Positions 8,847-16,846 of a DNA stretch of 64,000 bases are shown one piece after another. The notes below the pieces were generated by a model. That model was not told where the DNA came from. It worked only from the letters and a program-made list of their open reading frames with translations, and ran no database searches. Location: assembly GCF_024807225.1 (NCBI RefSeq), contig NZ_JANUCO010000001.1, positions 744,001-808,000 of the forward strand. Reading direction: 5' to 3'. The stretch's first letter is position 1. Each line of letters opens with the position of its first letter. The DNA comes from Chryseobacterium ginsenosidimutans. GTDB taxonomy: Bacteria; Bacteroidota; Bacteroidia; Flavobacteriales; Weeksellaceae. Both the position numbers and the translations under genes were made by a program.

Positions 8847-9237
8847 GGGTAAGCTTTTTAAATTCTTCAAAATCTCTTATATAATCGGCCTCATTGTATG
8901 ATTGATCGGAAACGATAAGCGCCAAAGAATTGGTTGAGAAATTTTCTAATCTTCGCCAGTACATTTTCGGAATATACAATCCGTAGTATGATCTGTTTAA
9001 AGAAAATCTTTGCTCTTCTGTCCCATCATTGATAACTACATCAAAGCTTCCTGAAAGCGCAATAATAAATTCCTGCTGTTCTTTAAAAGCATGACTTCCT
9101 CTTACTTCTCCTCCCGGAACATCATAGATCCAATACGTTCTCTTGATCTCGAAAGGAAGCTGATTGGGATGTTGAAAAAAGGAAAGATTTCCTCTTTTGT
9201 CATATATCTTGGGAAGTTCAATTATTTTTGGAATCAT
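8836..9237 (-). CDS. FdtA/QdtA-like cupin paralogue lacking the second active-site His
   Basis: 133 residues, same WxcM-like cupin fold as its downstream neighbour: KRTYWIYDVPGGEVRG, then SHAFKEQQEFIIALSG, LYIPKMYWRRLENFS and a YNEADYIRDFEEF tail. The motif that reads RGAHSHK in the neighbour reads RGSHAFK here, so the second histidine is phenylalanine. It overlaps the wzt stop by four bases and the next cupin by 11 bases, so the pair is co-translated. It may be a ketoisomerase of other specificity, a non-catalytic partner in a mixed oligomer, or an enzyme for another sugar step. Fold is clear, activity is open. Confidence 0.7.
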   Translation of the reverse strand: MIPKIIELPKIYDKRGNLSFFQHPNQLPFEIKRTYWIYDVPGGEVRGSHAFKEQQEFIIALSGSFDVVINDGTEEQRFSLNRSYYGLYIPKMYWRRLENFSTNSLALIVSDQSYNEADYIRDFEEFKKLTHEK

Positions 9238-10493
9238 GGCATTTGTACTTTATAATCAAAATTAGGTCTTGTAATTCCCGGATAAATATGCAGTTTGCTG
9301 CCAACTTTTACATTCTCCACTTCAAAGCCGACGAAATTGTCGATATTGAATAAGACTTCTGTCTGATTTTTCCCGAAAATTAGTTTAAAATAATAATTTC
9401 CGGCATTTATTAAACCTGCAGGAATGTCAAATTCTACGGTATAATCTCCAACTTTAGAATCATTATCCTCAGTAATAAGTTTTCCTACGTGGAAAATGAC
9501 AAGCTCTTCATAATTTCGCAATTCGAATGTTGTATCCAGATTGATGTTAGAAATATTATTCTGGAAAGTCAGTTTTACCCTTACTCCGGAATCAATATCG
9601 ATAAGATCTCCATGAATAGGGGTCACTGAAAATTCTTTTATTCTGATATTATCATTTCCCAAAGCTTTGCTGATATCTCCATTATAATGATAATATGTTG
9701 CAGTAGAACTACTTTTTTGATATTCTATAATGGTATTCAGCATGTCGCCTTCATAAGTAAGAGTACCCTGATTGAGAAGAATACCTTTGTTGCAAAGTTC
9801 TTTTACAGCAGTCATGTTGTGACTTACAAAAAGGATGGTTCTTCCTTCGCCTTTCGCAACATCATTCATTTTGCCCAAACATTTTTTCTGAAAATCGGCA
9901 TCTCCAACTGCTAAAACTTCATCTACAATCAATATCTCAGATTCTAAGTGAGCGGCAACAGCAAATGCCAAACGAACGTACATTCCGGACGAATATCTTT
10001 TTACGGGAGTGTCAATATATCTTTCAACCCCTGAGAAATCTACAATTTCATCAAATTTTCTTGCAATTTCTTTACGGGTCATTCCAAGAATTGCTCCATT
10101 CAAAAATACGTTTTCACGACCTGTCATTTCAGGGTGAAACCCTGTTCCAACTTCTAATAATGAAGCGATTCTTCCGTTGGTATATATTTTACCTGTGGTA
10201 GGTTTTGTTACTTTACTTAAAAGTTTTAATAGAGTGGATTTTCCGGCTCCGTTTCTTCCAATGATCCCGACAGCATCTCCTTGTTTAATTTCAAAATCAA
10301 TATCACGAAGCGACCAAACGTACTCGGAAGTTCCTTTTTTGGTTCTGTCATTTACTTCTCCGATTTTCAGATAAGGGTCTTCTTTTCCTCTTACCTTATG
10401 CCAAAATCGGTTAAGATCATGAGATAATGTGCCTGTTCCTACTTGTCCCAGACGATATTGTTTTGATATGTTTTCTGCTTTTAAAGCCAGCAT
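9234..10493 (-). CDS. wzt: Polysaccharide ABC exporter ATP-binding protein Wzt with sugar-binding C-terminal domain
   Basis: 419 residues. The first 250 form an ABC ATPase: Walker A GRNGAGKST (79-87), signature YSSGMYVRLAF in place of LSGGQ, as usual for Wzt/KpsT/TagH, and Walker B ILIVDEVLAVGD. Residues about 265-419 are a separate beta-rich domain (IRIKEFSVTPIHGDLIDI onward) of the Wzt C-terminal type, which in E. coli O9a recognises the modified non-reducing end of the finished polymer. With Wzm it exports undecaprenyl-linked polysaccharide across the inner membrane. The start lies 31 bases after the wzm stop. Presence of the extra domain suggests chain termination by a capping group. Confidence 0.88.
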   Translation of the reverse strand: MLALKAENISKQYRLGQVGTGTLSHDLNRFWHKVRGKEDPYLKIGEVNDRTKKGTSEYVWSLRDIDFEIKQGDAVGIIGRNGAGKSTLLKLLSKVTKPTTGKIYTNGRIASLLEVGTGFHPEMTGRENVFLNGAILGMTRKEIARKFDEIVDFSGVERYIDTPVKRYSSGMYVRLAFAVAAHLESEILIVDEVLAVGDADFQKKCLGKMNDVAKGEGRTILFVSHNMTAVKELCNKGILLNQGTLTYEGDMLNTIIEYQKSSSTATYYHYNGDISKALGNDNIRIKEFSVTPIHGDLIDIDSGVRVKLTFQNNISNINLDTTFELRNYEELVIFHVGKLITEDNDSKVGDYTVEFDIPAGLINAGNYYFKLIFGKNQTEVLFNIDNFVGFEVENVKVGSKLHIYPGITRPNFDYKVQMP

Positions 10494-10524
10494 TTTTATT
10501 TAATTTGGGAAATTAATAAATTTT

Positions 10525-11373
10525 TTAAACGGTATCCATGAAGGTTTTTTCAACCTTGTTGAAGATAAATGTACCAATTATTAATAAGATAAGGATAATA
10601 AATGTACTAATTATCAGCATTAATGGAGAAAAATCTCCAACACCAAGCCATGCGTATTTGAAACATTCAAAAATACCTGTCAATGGATTGTAAAATGATA
10701 TTTTTTTTAAGAAATCAGGTAAAGCTGAGGTGGGATAAATAACAGGTGTTGCATACATATACAAGCTGACACCAAATCCTAACAGCATACTCAGATCTTT
10801 ATATTTTGTGGTTAATGCAGAGAAAATCATTCCTACTCCTAAAGCAAAAAGTGCCATTAAAATAATAAGAAGAGGAGTCGCTAAAATCCATAGATTGGCA
10901 TGAACTTCTCCTTTTGAAAAATAATATATCCAAGCAATGATAAATAGTAGGAATTGTACCCCAAAACGCATTAAGTTTGAGATTACGATTGATAAGGGGG
11001 TAACCAATCTCGGAAAATATACTTTCCCAAAAATAGTAGCATTTCCTACGAATGTGGAAGATGTTCCTAAAAGACAGGAAGAAAAATAATTCCAAAGAGT
11101 AACACCTGCAAGATAAAATAATAAGGGTGGTGCTCCGTCTGTAGGAAGATTGGCAATTCTTCCAAAAACTACCAGATAGACAATGGTTGTTAAAATAGGA
11201 TTAATAAAAAACCAGATTGGTCCTAAAATCGTCTGTTTAAAACTGGATATAAAATCTCTTTTTACAAACATGTAAATAAGATCTTTATATCTCCAGACCT
11301 CTTTCAACTTCAGGTCAAATAAAGAATGGTCGGCTCCAATCGTTTCGGTCCACTTTTGTTGTGGTTCATTCAT
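10525..11373 (-). CDS. wzm: Polysaccharide ABC exporter permease Wzm
   Basis: 282 residues with about six membrane segments after an N-terminal amphipathic part. The sequence FVKRDFISSFKQTILGPIWFFINPILTTIVY is cut here to its key points: the KRDF and QTxLGPxWFxxxP elements typical of ABC-2 polysaccharide permeases (Wzm/KpsM/RfbD). It forms the membrane channel with Wzt. It is the first gene of the downstream transcription unit, with a Bacteroidota -7 element (11392-11399) just upstream and a probable terminator of rfbA before that. Identification is firm because of the paired Wzt. Confidence 0.88.
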   Translation of the reverse strand: MNEPQQKWTETIGADHSLFDLKLKEVWRYKDLIYMFVKRDFISSFKQTILGPIWFFINPILTTIVYLVVFGRIANLPTDGAPPLLFYLAGVTLWNYFSSCLLGTSSTFVGNATIFGKVYFPRLVTPLSIVISNLMRFGVQFLLFIIAWIYYFSKGEVHANLWILATPLLIILMALFALGVGMIFSALTTKYKDLSMLLGFGVSLYMYATPVIYPTSALPDFLKKISFYNPLTGIFECFKYAWLGVGDFSPLMLIISTFIILILLIIGTFIFNKVEKTFMDTV

Positions 11374-11391
11374 CTGTGTAGAAATTTAATG

Positions 11392-11399
11392 CAAATTTA
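11392..11399 (-). promoter_or_regulatory. Putative -7 promoter element for wzm
   Basis: On the minus strand this reads TAAATTTG, a match to the Bacteroidota TAnnTTTG element, followed by CATT and an 18-base leader to the wzm ATG. No good TTTG -33 element is seen about 19 bases upstream, so the promoter is only a candidate. Confidence 0.45.
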
Positions 11400-11491
11400 T
11401 AAATAATTAATTGATTCCTAATTTCATGTATTGTGAAACATCATTCACATAAAACAGGAAATTAACAACTAATGTATTAATTTTTGTCAGT

Positions 11492-11528
11492 ACAAACAAA
11501 AACTATTAGCCATAAAGCCAATAGTTTT
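11492..11528 (-). terminator. Probable rho-independent terminator after rfbA
   Basis: The arms AAAACTATT (11499-11507) and AATAGTTTT (11520-11528) pair over nine bases, with a further GC pair inside; on the minus strand the 3' arm runs into TTTTTGTTTG. It lies just after the rfbA stop in the direction of transcription, so it may separate ugd-rfbB-rfbA from wzm onward. Confidence 0.5.
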
Positions 11529-11550
11529 CGAATTTATTAATGTTGATTAC

Positions 11551-12414
11551 TTATTTACGTACCAGTTGTTTCAGGTATTCTCCGTAACCACTTTTTCCGT
11601 ATTTAATAGCGGTTTCCAGTAATTTCTCTTCGTTGATGAATTTATTTCGGAAAGCAATTTCTTCGATACATCCGATTTTGAAACCCTGTCTCTTTTCGAT
11701 TACTCGTACAAATTCGGAAGCATCGTTCAGAGAATCGAATGTTCCTGTATCCAGCCAAGCTGTTCCTCTATCGAGAACGCCGACTTCAAGTTTCCCTTTT
11801 TGAAGATAAACGTTGTTAACGTCTGTGATTTCCAGTTCGCCTCTCGGAGAAGGCTGAATGTTTTTTGCAATTTCCACAACTTCATTGTCATAGAAATAAA
11901 GACCGGGAACAGCGTAATTTGATTTTGGTGTCAAAGGTTTTTCTTCAATAGAAACGGCTTTGAAATCGTCATCAAATTCTACAACACCATATCTTTCAGG
12001 ATCTGAAACGTGGTAGGCAAAAACAACACCTCCTTCCGGATTTGTCTTGTTTTTAAGCAGAGTTCCCATTTCGGAACCGTAGAAAATATTGTCTCCCAAC
12101 ACCAATGCTGCAGAATCATCCCCAATGAATTTGTCACCTAAAATAAATGCCTGTGCTAATCCGTCCGGACTTGGCTGTACCACATACTCGATATTACAGC
12201 CGATTTGTGAACCGTCGCCTAAAAGCTTAACGAATCCTTCCTGATCGTGAGGAGTCGTGATAATTAAAATATCTTTAATCCCTGCCAACAACAACGTTGA
12301 CAGCGGATAATAAATCATGGGTTTGTCATAAACAGGCATTAATTGCTTACTTACGGCAATGGTAAGAGGGTAAAGTCTTGTTCCGGAACCTCCGGCTAAT
12401 ATTATTCCTTTCAT
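11551..12414 (-). CDS. rfbA: Glucose-1-phosphate thymidylyltransferase
   Basis: 287 residues, the usual length. The N-terminal nucleotide-binding motif is LAGGSGTRLYPLT, followed by KQLMPVYDKPMIYYPLSTL, VVQPSPDGLAQAF, LGDNIFYG and GLYFYDNEV, all hallmarks of RfbA/RmlA. It makes dTDP-glucose from dTTP and glucose-1-phosphate, the first step towards every dTDP sugar of this locus. It lies 17 bases after rfbB. No rfbC or rfbD (rhamnose branch) occurs in the visible part of the cluster, so the pathway appears directed to amino sugars rather than rhamnose, unless those genes lie outside. Confidence 0.95.
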   Translation of the reverse strand: MKGIILAGGSGTRLYPLTIAVSKQLMPVYDKPMIYYPLSTLLLAGIKDILIITTPHDQEGFVKLLGDGSQIGCNIEYVVQPSPDGLAQAFILGDKFIGDDSAALVLGDNIFYGSEMGTLLKNKTNPEGGVVFAYHVSDPERYGVVEFDDDFKAVSIEEKPLTPKSNYAVPGLYFYDNEVVEIAKNIQPSPRGELEITDVNNVYLQKGKLEVGVLDRGTAWLDTGTFDSLNDASEFVRVIEKRQGFKIGCIEEIAFRNKFINEEKLLETAIKYGKSGYGEYLKQLVRK

Positions 12415-12431
12415 GAATTTTGTGTTTCGTA

Positions 12432-13511
12432 TTAATTATATTGTGTTTCGTAGTATTTCTGGTAATCTCCGCTTGTTACATTCTCCAGCCAGTCTTTGTT
12501 TTCAAGATACCAATCGATTGTTTTTCCCAACCCTTCTTCAAAAGTTACAGACGGTTTCCATCCAAGCTCTGAATTTAATTTAGTTGCATCAATTGCGTAA
12601 CGTTTGTCGTGACCTGGTCTGTCTTTCACATAAGTAATTAATTTTTCTGAATGTCCTTCAGGGTTTCCTAATTTTTCATCCATTTGTTTAATTAATTCTT
12701 TTACCAGATCGATATTCTGCCACTCGTTGAAACCTCCGATGTTGTAAGTTTCTCCTGTTTTGGCTTCATTAAAAATCTGATGAATTCCTTTGGCATGATC
12801 GATTACAAATAACCAGTCTCTTGTATATTTTCCGTCGCCGTAAATGGGCAATGGTTTTTCATTAAGAATATTAGAAATACAAAGAGGAATCAGTTTTTCA
12901 GGGAAATGATTTGGTCCGTAGTTGTTTGAACAGTTTGAAACGATAAACGGCATTCCATACGTGTTTCCGTAAGCTCTCACCAAATGGTCAGAAGCTGCTT
13001 TTGAAGCAGAATATGGAGATTGCGGATCGTAAGCTGTTGTTTCTAAAAAGAACCCTGTTTCACCTAAGCTTCCGTAAACTTCGTCCGTAGAAACGTGATA
13101 AAATAAGTTTGTTCTTTTCTCATTCGGGAATCTTCCGTGCGTATGATCCGGATTTAATGTCCAGAATTCTTTACAAAGATTCAGAAGATTGGCAGTTCCG
13201 TTTACATTGGTGTTGATGAACGCCATCGGATCTGTGATGCTTCTGTCGACATGACTTTCTGCAGCCAGGTGTACAACAGCATCAGGATTATATTTTTCAA
13301 AAACTTTTCTAAGTTCTTCAGGTTTTGTGATGTCTGCTTTTTCGAAAACATAATTAGGCTCATTTTCAATGTCCTTTAGGTTTTCAAGGTTTCCCGCGTA
13401 GGTAAGCGCATCAAGATTGATGATTTTTGTGTCGGGATTATTTTTTACAAATTCTCTTACAACATGGGAACCGATGAATCCTGCTCCTCCTGTGATAATT
13501 ATATTTTTCAT
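12432..13511 (-). CDS. rfbB: dTDP-glucose 4,6-dehydratase
   Basis: 359 residues. Extended SDR with GGAGFIGSHVV (NAD binding), the LAAESHVDRSI segment, STDEVYG with the dehydratase Asp-Glu pair, and YSASKAASDHL giving the catalytic Tyr-x3-Lys. It turns dTDP-glucose into dTDP-4-keto-6-deoxyglucose, the common precursor for both the FdtA/FdtB/FdtC branch and the WecE/acetyltransferase branch of this cluster. It is placed four bases after the ugd-like gene and 17 before rfbA. Nothing unusual is seen in its sequence. Confidence 0.95.
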   Translation of the reverse strand: MKNIIITGGAGFIGSHVVREFVKNNPDTKIINLDALTYAGNLENLKDIENEPNYVFEKADITKPEELRKVFEKYNPDAVVHLAAESHVDRSITDPMAFINTNVNGTANLLNLCKEFWTLNPDHTHGRFPNEKRTNLFYHVSTDEVYGSLGETGFFLETTAYDPQSPYSASKAASDHLVRAYGNTYGMPFIVSNCSNNYGPNHFPEKLIPLCISNILNEKPLPIYGDGKYTRDWLFVIDHAKGIHQIFNEAKTGETYNIGGFNEWQNIDLVKELIKQMDEKLGNPEGHSEKLITYVKDRPGHDKRYAIDATKLNSELGWKPSVTFEEGLGKTIDWYLENKDWLENVTSGDYQKYYETQYN

Positions 13512-13515
13512 CTGA

Positions 13516-14830
13516 TTAATTTACAATTGTTTTACGTCCAATACTTTTATAATAGAATCCGTTTTGCTCAGGAATTTCCAACGGATACATATTTCTTCCG
13601 TCGAAAATTGCTTTATTTTTCATTTTTTTAGCCATCAATTCAAAGTTCGGATTTTTGAATTCCGACCATTCTGTAGCTATAAATAAGGCATCTGCATTTT
13701 CCAGCGCTTCATACATGCTTTTGGCATATTGTATTTTATCTCCAAGAAGTTTCTGCACATTGCTTTCTGCAACAGCGTCGTAAGCAACGATTTTTGCTCC
13801 TTTTTTCAATAAAAGATCAATATTGTCCAAAGAAGAAGCTTCTCTGATGTCGTCTGTATTTGCTTTGAAAGCCAATCCCCATAAAGCAATCGTTTTTCCT
13901 TCGATGTTTCCGCCGAAATATTTTTCAATTTCTGAAACTAGGATTACTTTTTGGGCAATATTTACGTTTTCTGTCGCTTCTAGGATCTGGAAATTAAAAT
14001 CTTCCTGCTTTCCTGAGTTGATTAAGGCTTTTACATCTTTCGGGAAACAGCTTCCTCCGTATCCGATTCCCGGGAACAAAAATCGGTGTCCGATTCTGTC
14101 GTCACTTCCCATTCCCAGTCTTACTTTATCTACGTCTGCACCTACTTTTTCGCAATAATTGGCAATTTCATTCATAAATGTAATTTTTACAGCTAAAAAT
14201 GAATTGGCAGCGTATTTCGTTAATTCTGATGATTTCTCATCCATAAATATAATAGGAATACCGGTGTTGGTAAATGGCTGATAAATTTTAGCCATAATAT
14301 CTTTTGCTTTATCAGAGCTAGATCCTACAACCACTCTCGCTGGATTCATAGAATCTTCAACGGCAAAACCTTCTCTTAAAAATTCGGGATTAGAAACTAC
14401 GTCGAAAGCGATGTTGGTTTTTGAAGCAATTACTTCGCTCACTCTGTCGGCTGTACCTACGGGAACGGTACTTTTATTCACAACAACTTTATATTCTGTC
14501 ATCATTTCTCCGATGTCGTTCGCTACTTTCAGTACATAAGAAAGATCTGCAGAAACCGTCTTCTCCCGGAGGAGTTGGGAGAGCAAGATAAATAACTTCG
14601 CTTTTGTCTAAGGCTTCTTTTAAATTGGTCGTGAAAAACAATCTCTCAGCTTGGATGTTTCTGAGAAACATTTCTTCAAGATTCGGCTCATAGATGGGAA
14701 CTACGCCGTTTTTCATACCTTCTACTTTTTTCTCATCAATATCTACACAGTATACTGAATTGCCAAGTTCTGCCAAAGTTGTTCCTGTAACTAACCCGAC
14801 ATAACCTGTTCCTACAATAGTAATATTCAA
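13516..14830 (-). CDS. ugd: UDP-glucose 6-dehydrogenase-type nucleotide-sugar dehydrogenase (frameshifted)
   Basis: About 437 residues after removing one base. The N-terminus MNITIVGTGYVGLVTG binds NAD; YEPNLEEM, SNPEFLREGFAVED and GYGGSCFPKD (catalytic Cys near residue 261) follow as in Ugd/TuaD enzymes. The product is probably UDP-glucuronate, though other UDP-hexoses are used by this family. The frame breaks at PTPPGEDG; deleting one base from the GAAAC at 14552-14556 gives GEDGSADLSYVLKVANDIG, the expected family sequence. It is the first gene of the minus-strand polysaccharide cluster, diverging from rimP. Confidence 0.88.
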
Positions 14831-14856
14831 AATGTATGTTTTTAAAAATTAAGCAA

Positions 14857-14864
14857 CAAAAATA
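14857..14864 (-). promoter_or_regulatory. Putative -7 element for the ugd-rfbB-rfbA unit
   Basis: The minus strand reads TATTTTTG, fitting TAnnTTTG, 26 bases upstream of the ugd start. No clear TTTG lies at the expected distance further upstream. The gap to rimP (14831-15050) thus holds two divergent promoters and nothing else that I can see. Confidence 0.4.
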
Positions 14865-14936
14865 GTAAAAATACAATCATTAAGACCCTTAATTTAATGT
14901 AAATAAATATTAACTTATCCTATTGATAATAAGATG

Positions 14937-14968
14937 TTTTGATTTTTTAATAAAAATTTGTATCTTTG
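14937..14968 (+). promoter_or_regulatory. Bacteroidota-type promoter of rimP-nusA-infB
   Basis: TTTG (14938-14941), a 19-base spacer and TATCTTTG (14961-14968) match the Bacteroidota -33/-7 consensus precisely. The transcript would start near 14975 and have a leader of about 75 bases; within it a GGAAGGCCTTC...GAAGAAAGCC stretch could fold into a hairpin. Confidence 0.75.
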
Positions 14969-15050
14969 CATTGGATTTACAGAAAATAATGGGAAGGCCT
15001 TCGGAAGAAAGCCTTTTTTCGTACAGTAAATCAAAGATTTCAAATAATTT

Positions 15051-15518
15051 ATGGAGTTTAGAAAAAGAATTGAAGAACTATTAAATGAATTCCTTGAAAC
15101 CAGAAAAGATTTATTTCTTATCGATTTAAAGTTTTCTGCGGGGGATGACATCACGGTGATTTTAGATGGTGACAACGGAGTTTCTTTGCAGGACTGCCTT
15201 GATGCAAGTCGTGCTATAGAATTCAATATGGATCGTGAGGAGCATGATTTCAGCTTACAGGTAATGTCGGCGGGATTGAGTGAGCCTCTTGCAACTCCGA
15301 GACAGTTTGCTAAAAATTTAGGAAGAGAAATTGAAGTTTTATTAAATAACTCTGAGAAAATTGAAGGCGAATTGGCTAAAGTAGATGAAGAAAAGATTAC
15401 GCTTATTCTGCGTTACCGCAAACCGAAAGAGGTAGGTAAAGGTAAAGTAGATGTGGAGGAGGAACAAGAAATTCCGCACTCTGAGATTAAAAAAGCATTA
15501 GTAACAATTAAATTTTAA
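15051..15518 (+). CDS. rimP: Ribosome maturation factor RimP
   Basis: 155 residues. The RimP N-terminal domain contains LFLIDLKFSAGDDITVILDGDNGVSLQDC in outline (key points: VILDGDNGVSLQDC and the following SRAIE), and the C-terminal SH3-like domain holds VMSAGLSEPLATPRQF, the family's PG-L-xx-PL-type motif. RimP binds the 30S subunit during assembly. It is the first gene of the conserved rimP-nusA-infB operon, 15 bases before nusA, and has its own promoter upstream. No anomalies. Confidence 0.93.
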   Translation: MEFRKRIEELLNEFLETRKDLFLIDLKFSAGDDITVILDGDNGVSLQDCLDASRAIEFNMDREEHDFSLQVMSAGLSEPLATPRQFAKNLGREIEVLLNNSEKIEGELAKVDEEKITLILRYRKPKEVGKGKVDVEEEQEIPHSEIKKALVTIKF

Positions 15519-15533
15519 AAGAAAAAAGAATAG

Positions 15534-16769
15534 ATGGACAATATAGCGTTGATTGAATCCTTTGGTGATTTTAAAGACGAAAAAGGGATCAGTAAGATTG
15601 ATCTTATGGCAATTATTGAGGATTCACTGAAGACACTTTTGAGAAAAAGATACGATTCGGATGATCATTTTGATGTGATTGTAAACCCTGATAAAGGAGA
15701 TTTTCAGATTTTTTTAAATAAAACAATCGTAGACGACGAGATGTCTGAAGACGATGATTTGGAAATCGAGATCTCTGAAGCTAAGAAAATTGATCCTACT
15801 TTTGAAGTTGGAGAAGATTTTACAATGGAAATTCCTGTTGCTCAGTTAGGAAGAAGAAATATCCTTACTCTGAAACAGATTTTAGCTACTAAATTGCAGG
15901 AGCACAACAATGCAATGTTGTACGAGCAGTTTAAAGACAGAATCGGGGAGATTGTGGTAGGAGAAATTCACCACATCCGTCACAAACATGTGATCTTGCT
16001 GGATGATGAAGGAAACGAATTCATTTTGCCTAAAGAAAATCAGATTCCATCGGATTTCTTTAAAAAAGGTGAGAATATCAGAGCTATTGTGGAAACAGTA
16101 GATTTCAAAGGTTCAAAACCACAGATTATTATTTCCAGAACTGCGCCTAAATTCCTAGAGAAATTATTAGAGCTGGAGATCCCTGAAATCCAGGATGGTA
16201 CTATCATATTGAAAAAGGTAGTAAGAATTCCTGGTGAGAAGGCTAAGATTGCAGTAGATGCTTACGACGACAGAATTGATCCTGTAGGAGCTTGTGTGGG
16301 TGTGAAAGGTTCAAGAATTCACGGAGTGGTAAGAGAGTTGAAAAATGAAAACATCGATGTTATTCAGTGGTCGAAAAACCCTGAGATCTTGGTGAAGAGA
16401 GCTTTAGGAAACGTAACAGTTAATAAAATCGACATCAACGAAGAGGCAAACTATGCATTAGTTTATACTCCGGTTGAAGAGATTTCTAAAGTAATCGGTA
16501 AGCAAGGACAGAATATCAGACTGGCTTCTTGGTTGTCAGGATACGAAATTGATGTGTATAGAGAAGCTAGCGAGGATGACGATGTTGATTTGAGAGAATT
16601 TAATGACGATATCGAGCAGTGGATTTTGGATGAATTTAAAAAAGTAGGTCTTACTACTGCCAAATCGGTTTTGGATAAAGAAACTGAGAGTCTATTAAAT
16701 ATGGTCGATCTTGAGGAGGAAACTATCGAAGATGTAAAACGTATTTTAAGAGAAGAATTTGAAGATTAA
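15534..16769 (+). CDS. nusA: Transcription termination/antitermination factor NusA
   Basis: 411 residues, typical for Bacteroidota NusA, which lacks the C-terminal acidic repeats of E. coli. The N-terminal polymerase-binding domain (about 1-125) is followed by an S1 domain (VVGEIHHIRHKHVILLDD), and two KH domains with VGVKGSRIHGVVREL and VIGKQGQNIRLASWL as the GxxG loops. It binds RNA polymerase and nascent RNA to control pausing, termination and antitermination. It is the middle gene of the operon, 77 bases before infB; that gap is AT-rich with no obvious terminator. Confidence 0.95.
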   Translation: MDNIALIESFGDFKDEKGISKIDLMAIIEDSLKTLLRKRYDSDDHFDVIVNPDKGDFQIFLNKTIVDDEMSEDDDLEIEISEAKKIDPTFEVGEDFTMEIPVAQLGRRNILTLKQILATKLQEHNNAMLYEQFKDRIGEIVVGEIHHIRHKHVILLDDEGNEFILPKENQIPSDFFKKGENIRAIVETVDFKGSKPQIIISRTAPKFLEKLLELEIPEIQDGTIILKKVVRIPGEKAKIAVDAYDDRIDPVGACVGVKGSRIHGVVRELKNENIDVIQWSKNPEILVKRALGNVTVNKIDINEEANYALVYTPVEEISKVIGKQGQNIRLASWLSGYEIDVYREASEDDDVDLREFNDDIEQWILDEFKKVGLTTAKSVLDKETESLLNMVDLEEETIEDVKRILREEFED

Positions 16770-16846
16770 GATTTTAATGAAATTTTAATGAACAGTAAAA
16801 AGAAATACTTTAATTTTAAGAATTAAAAAAATAGTAAATAATATAG

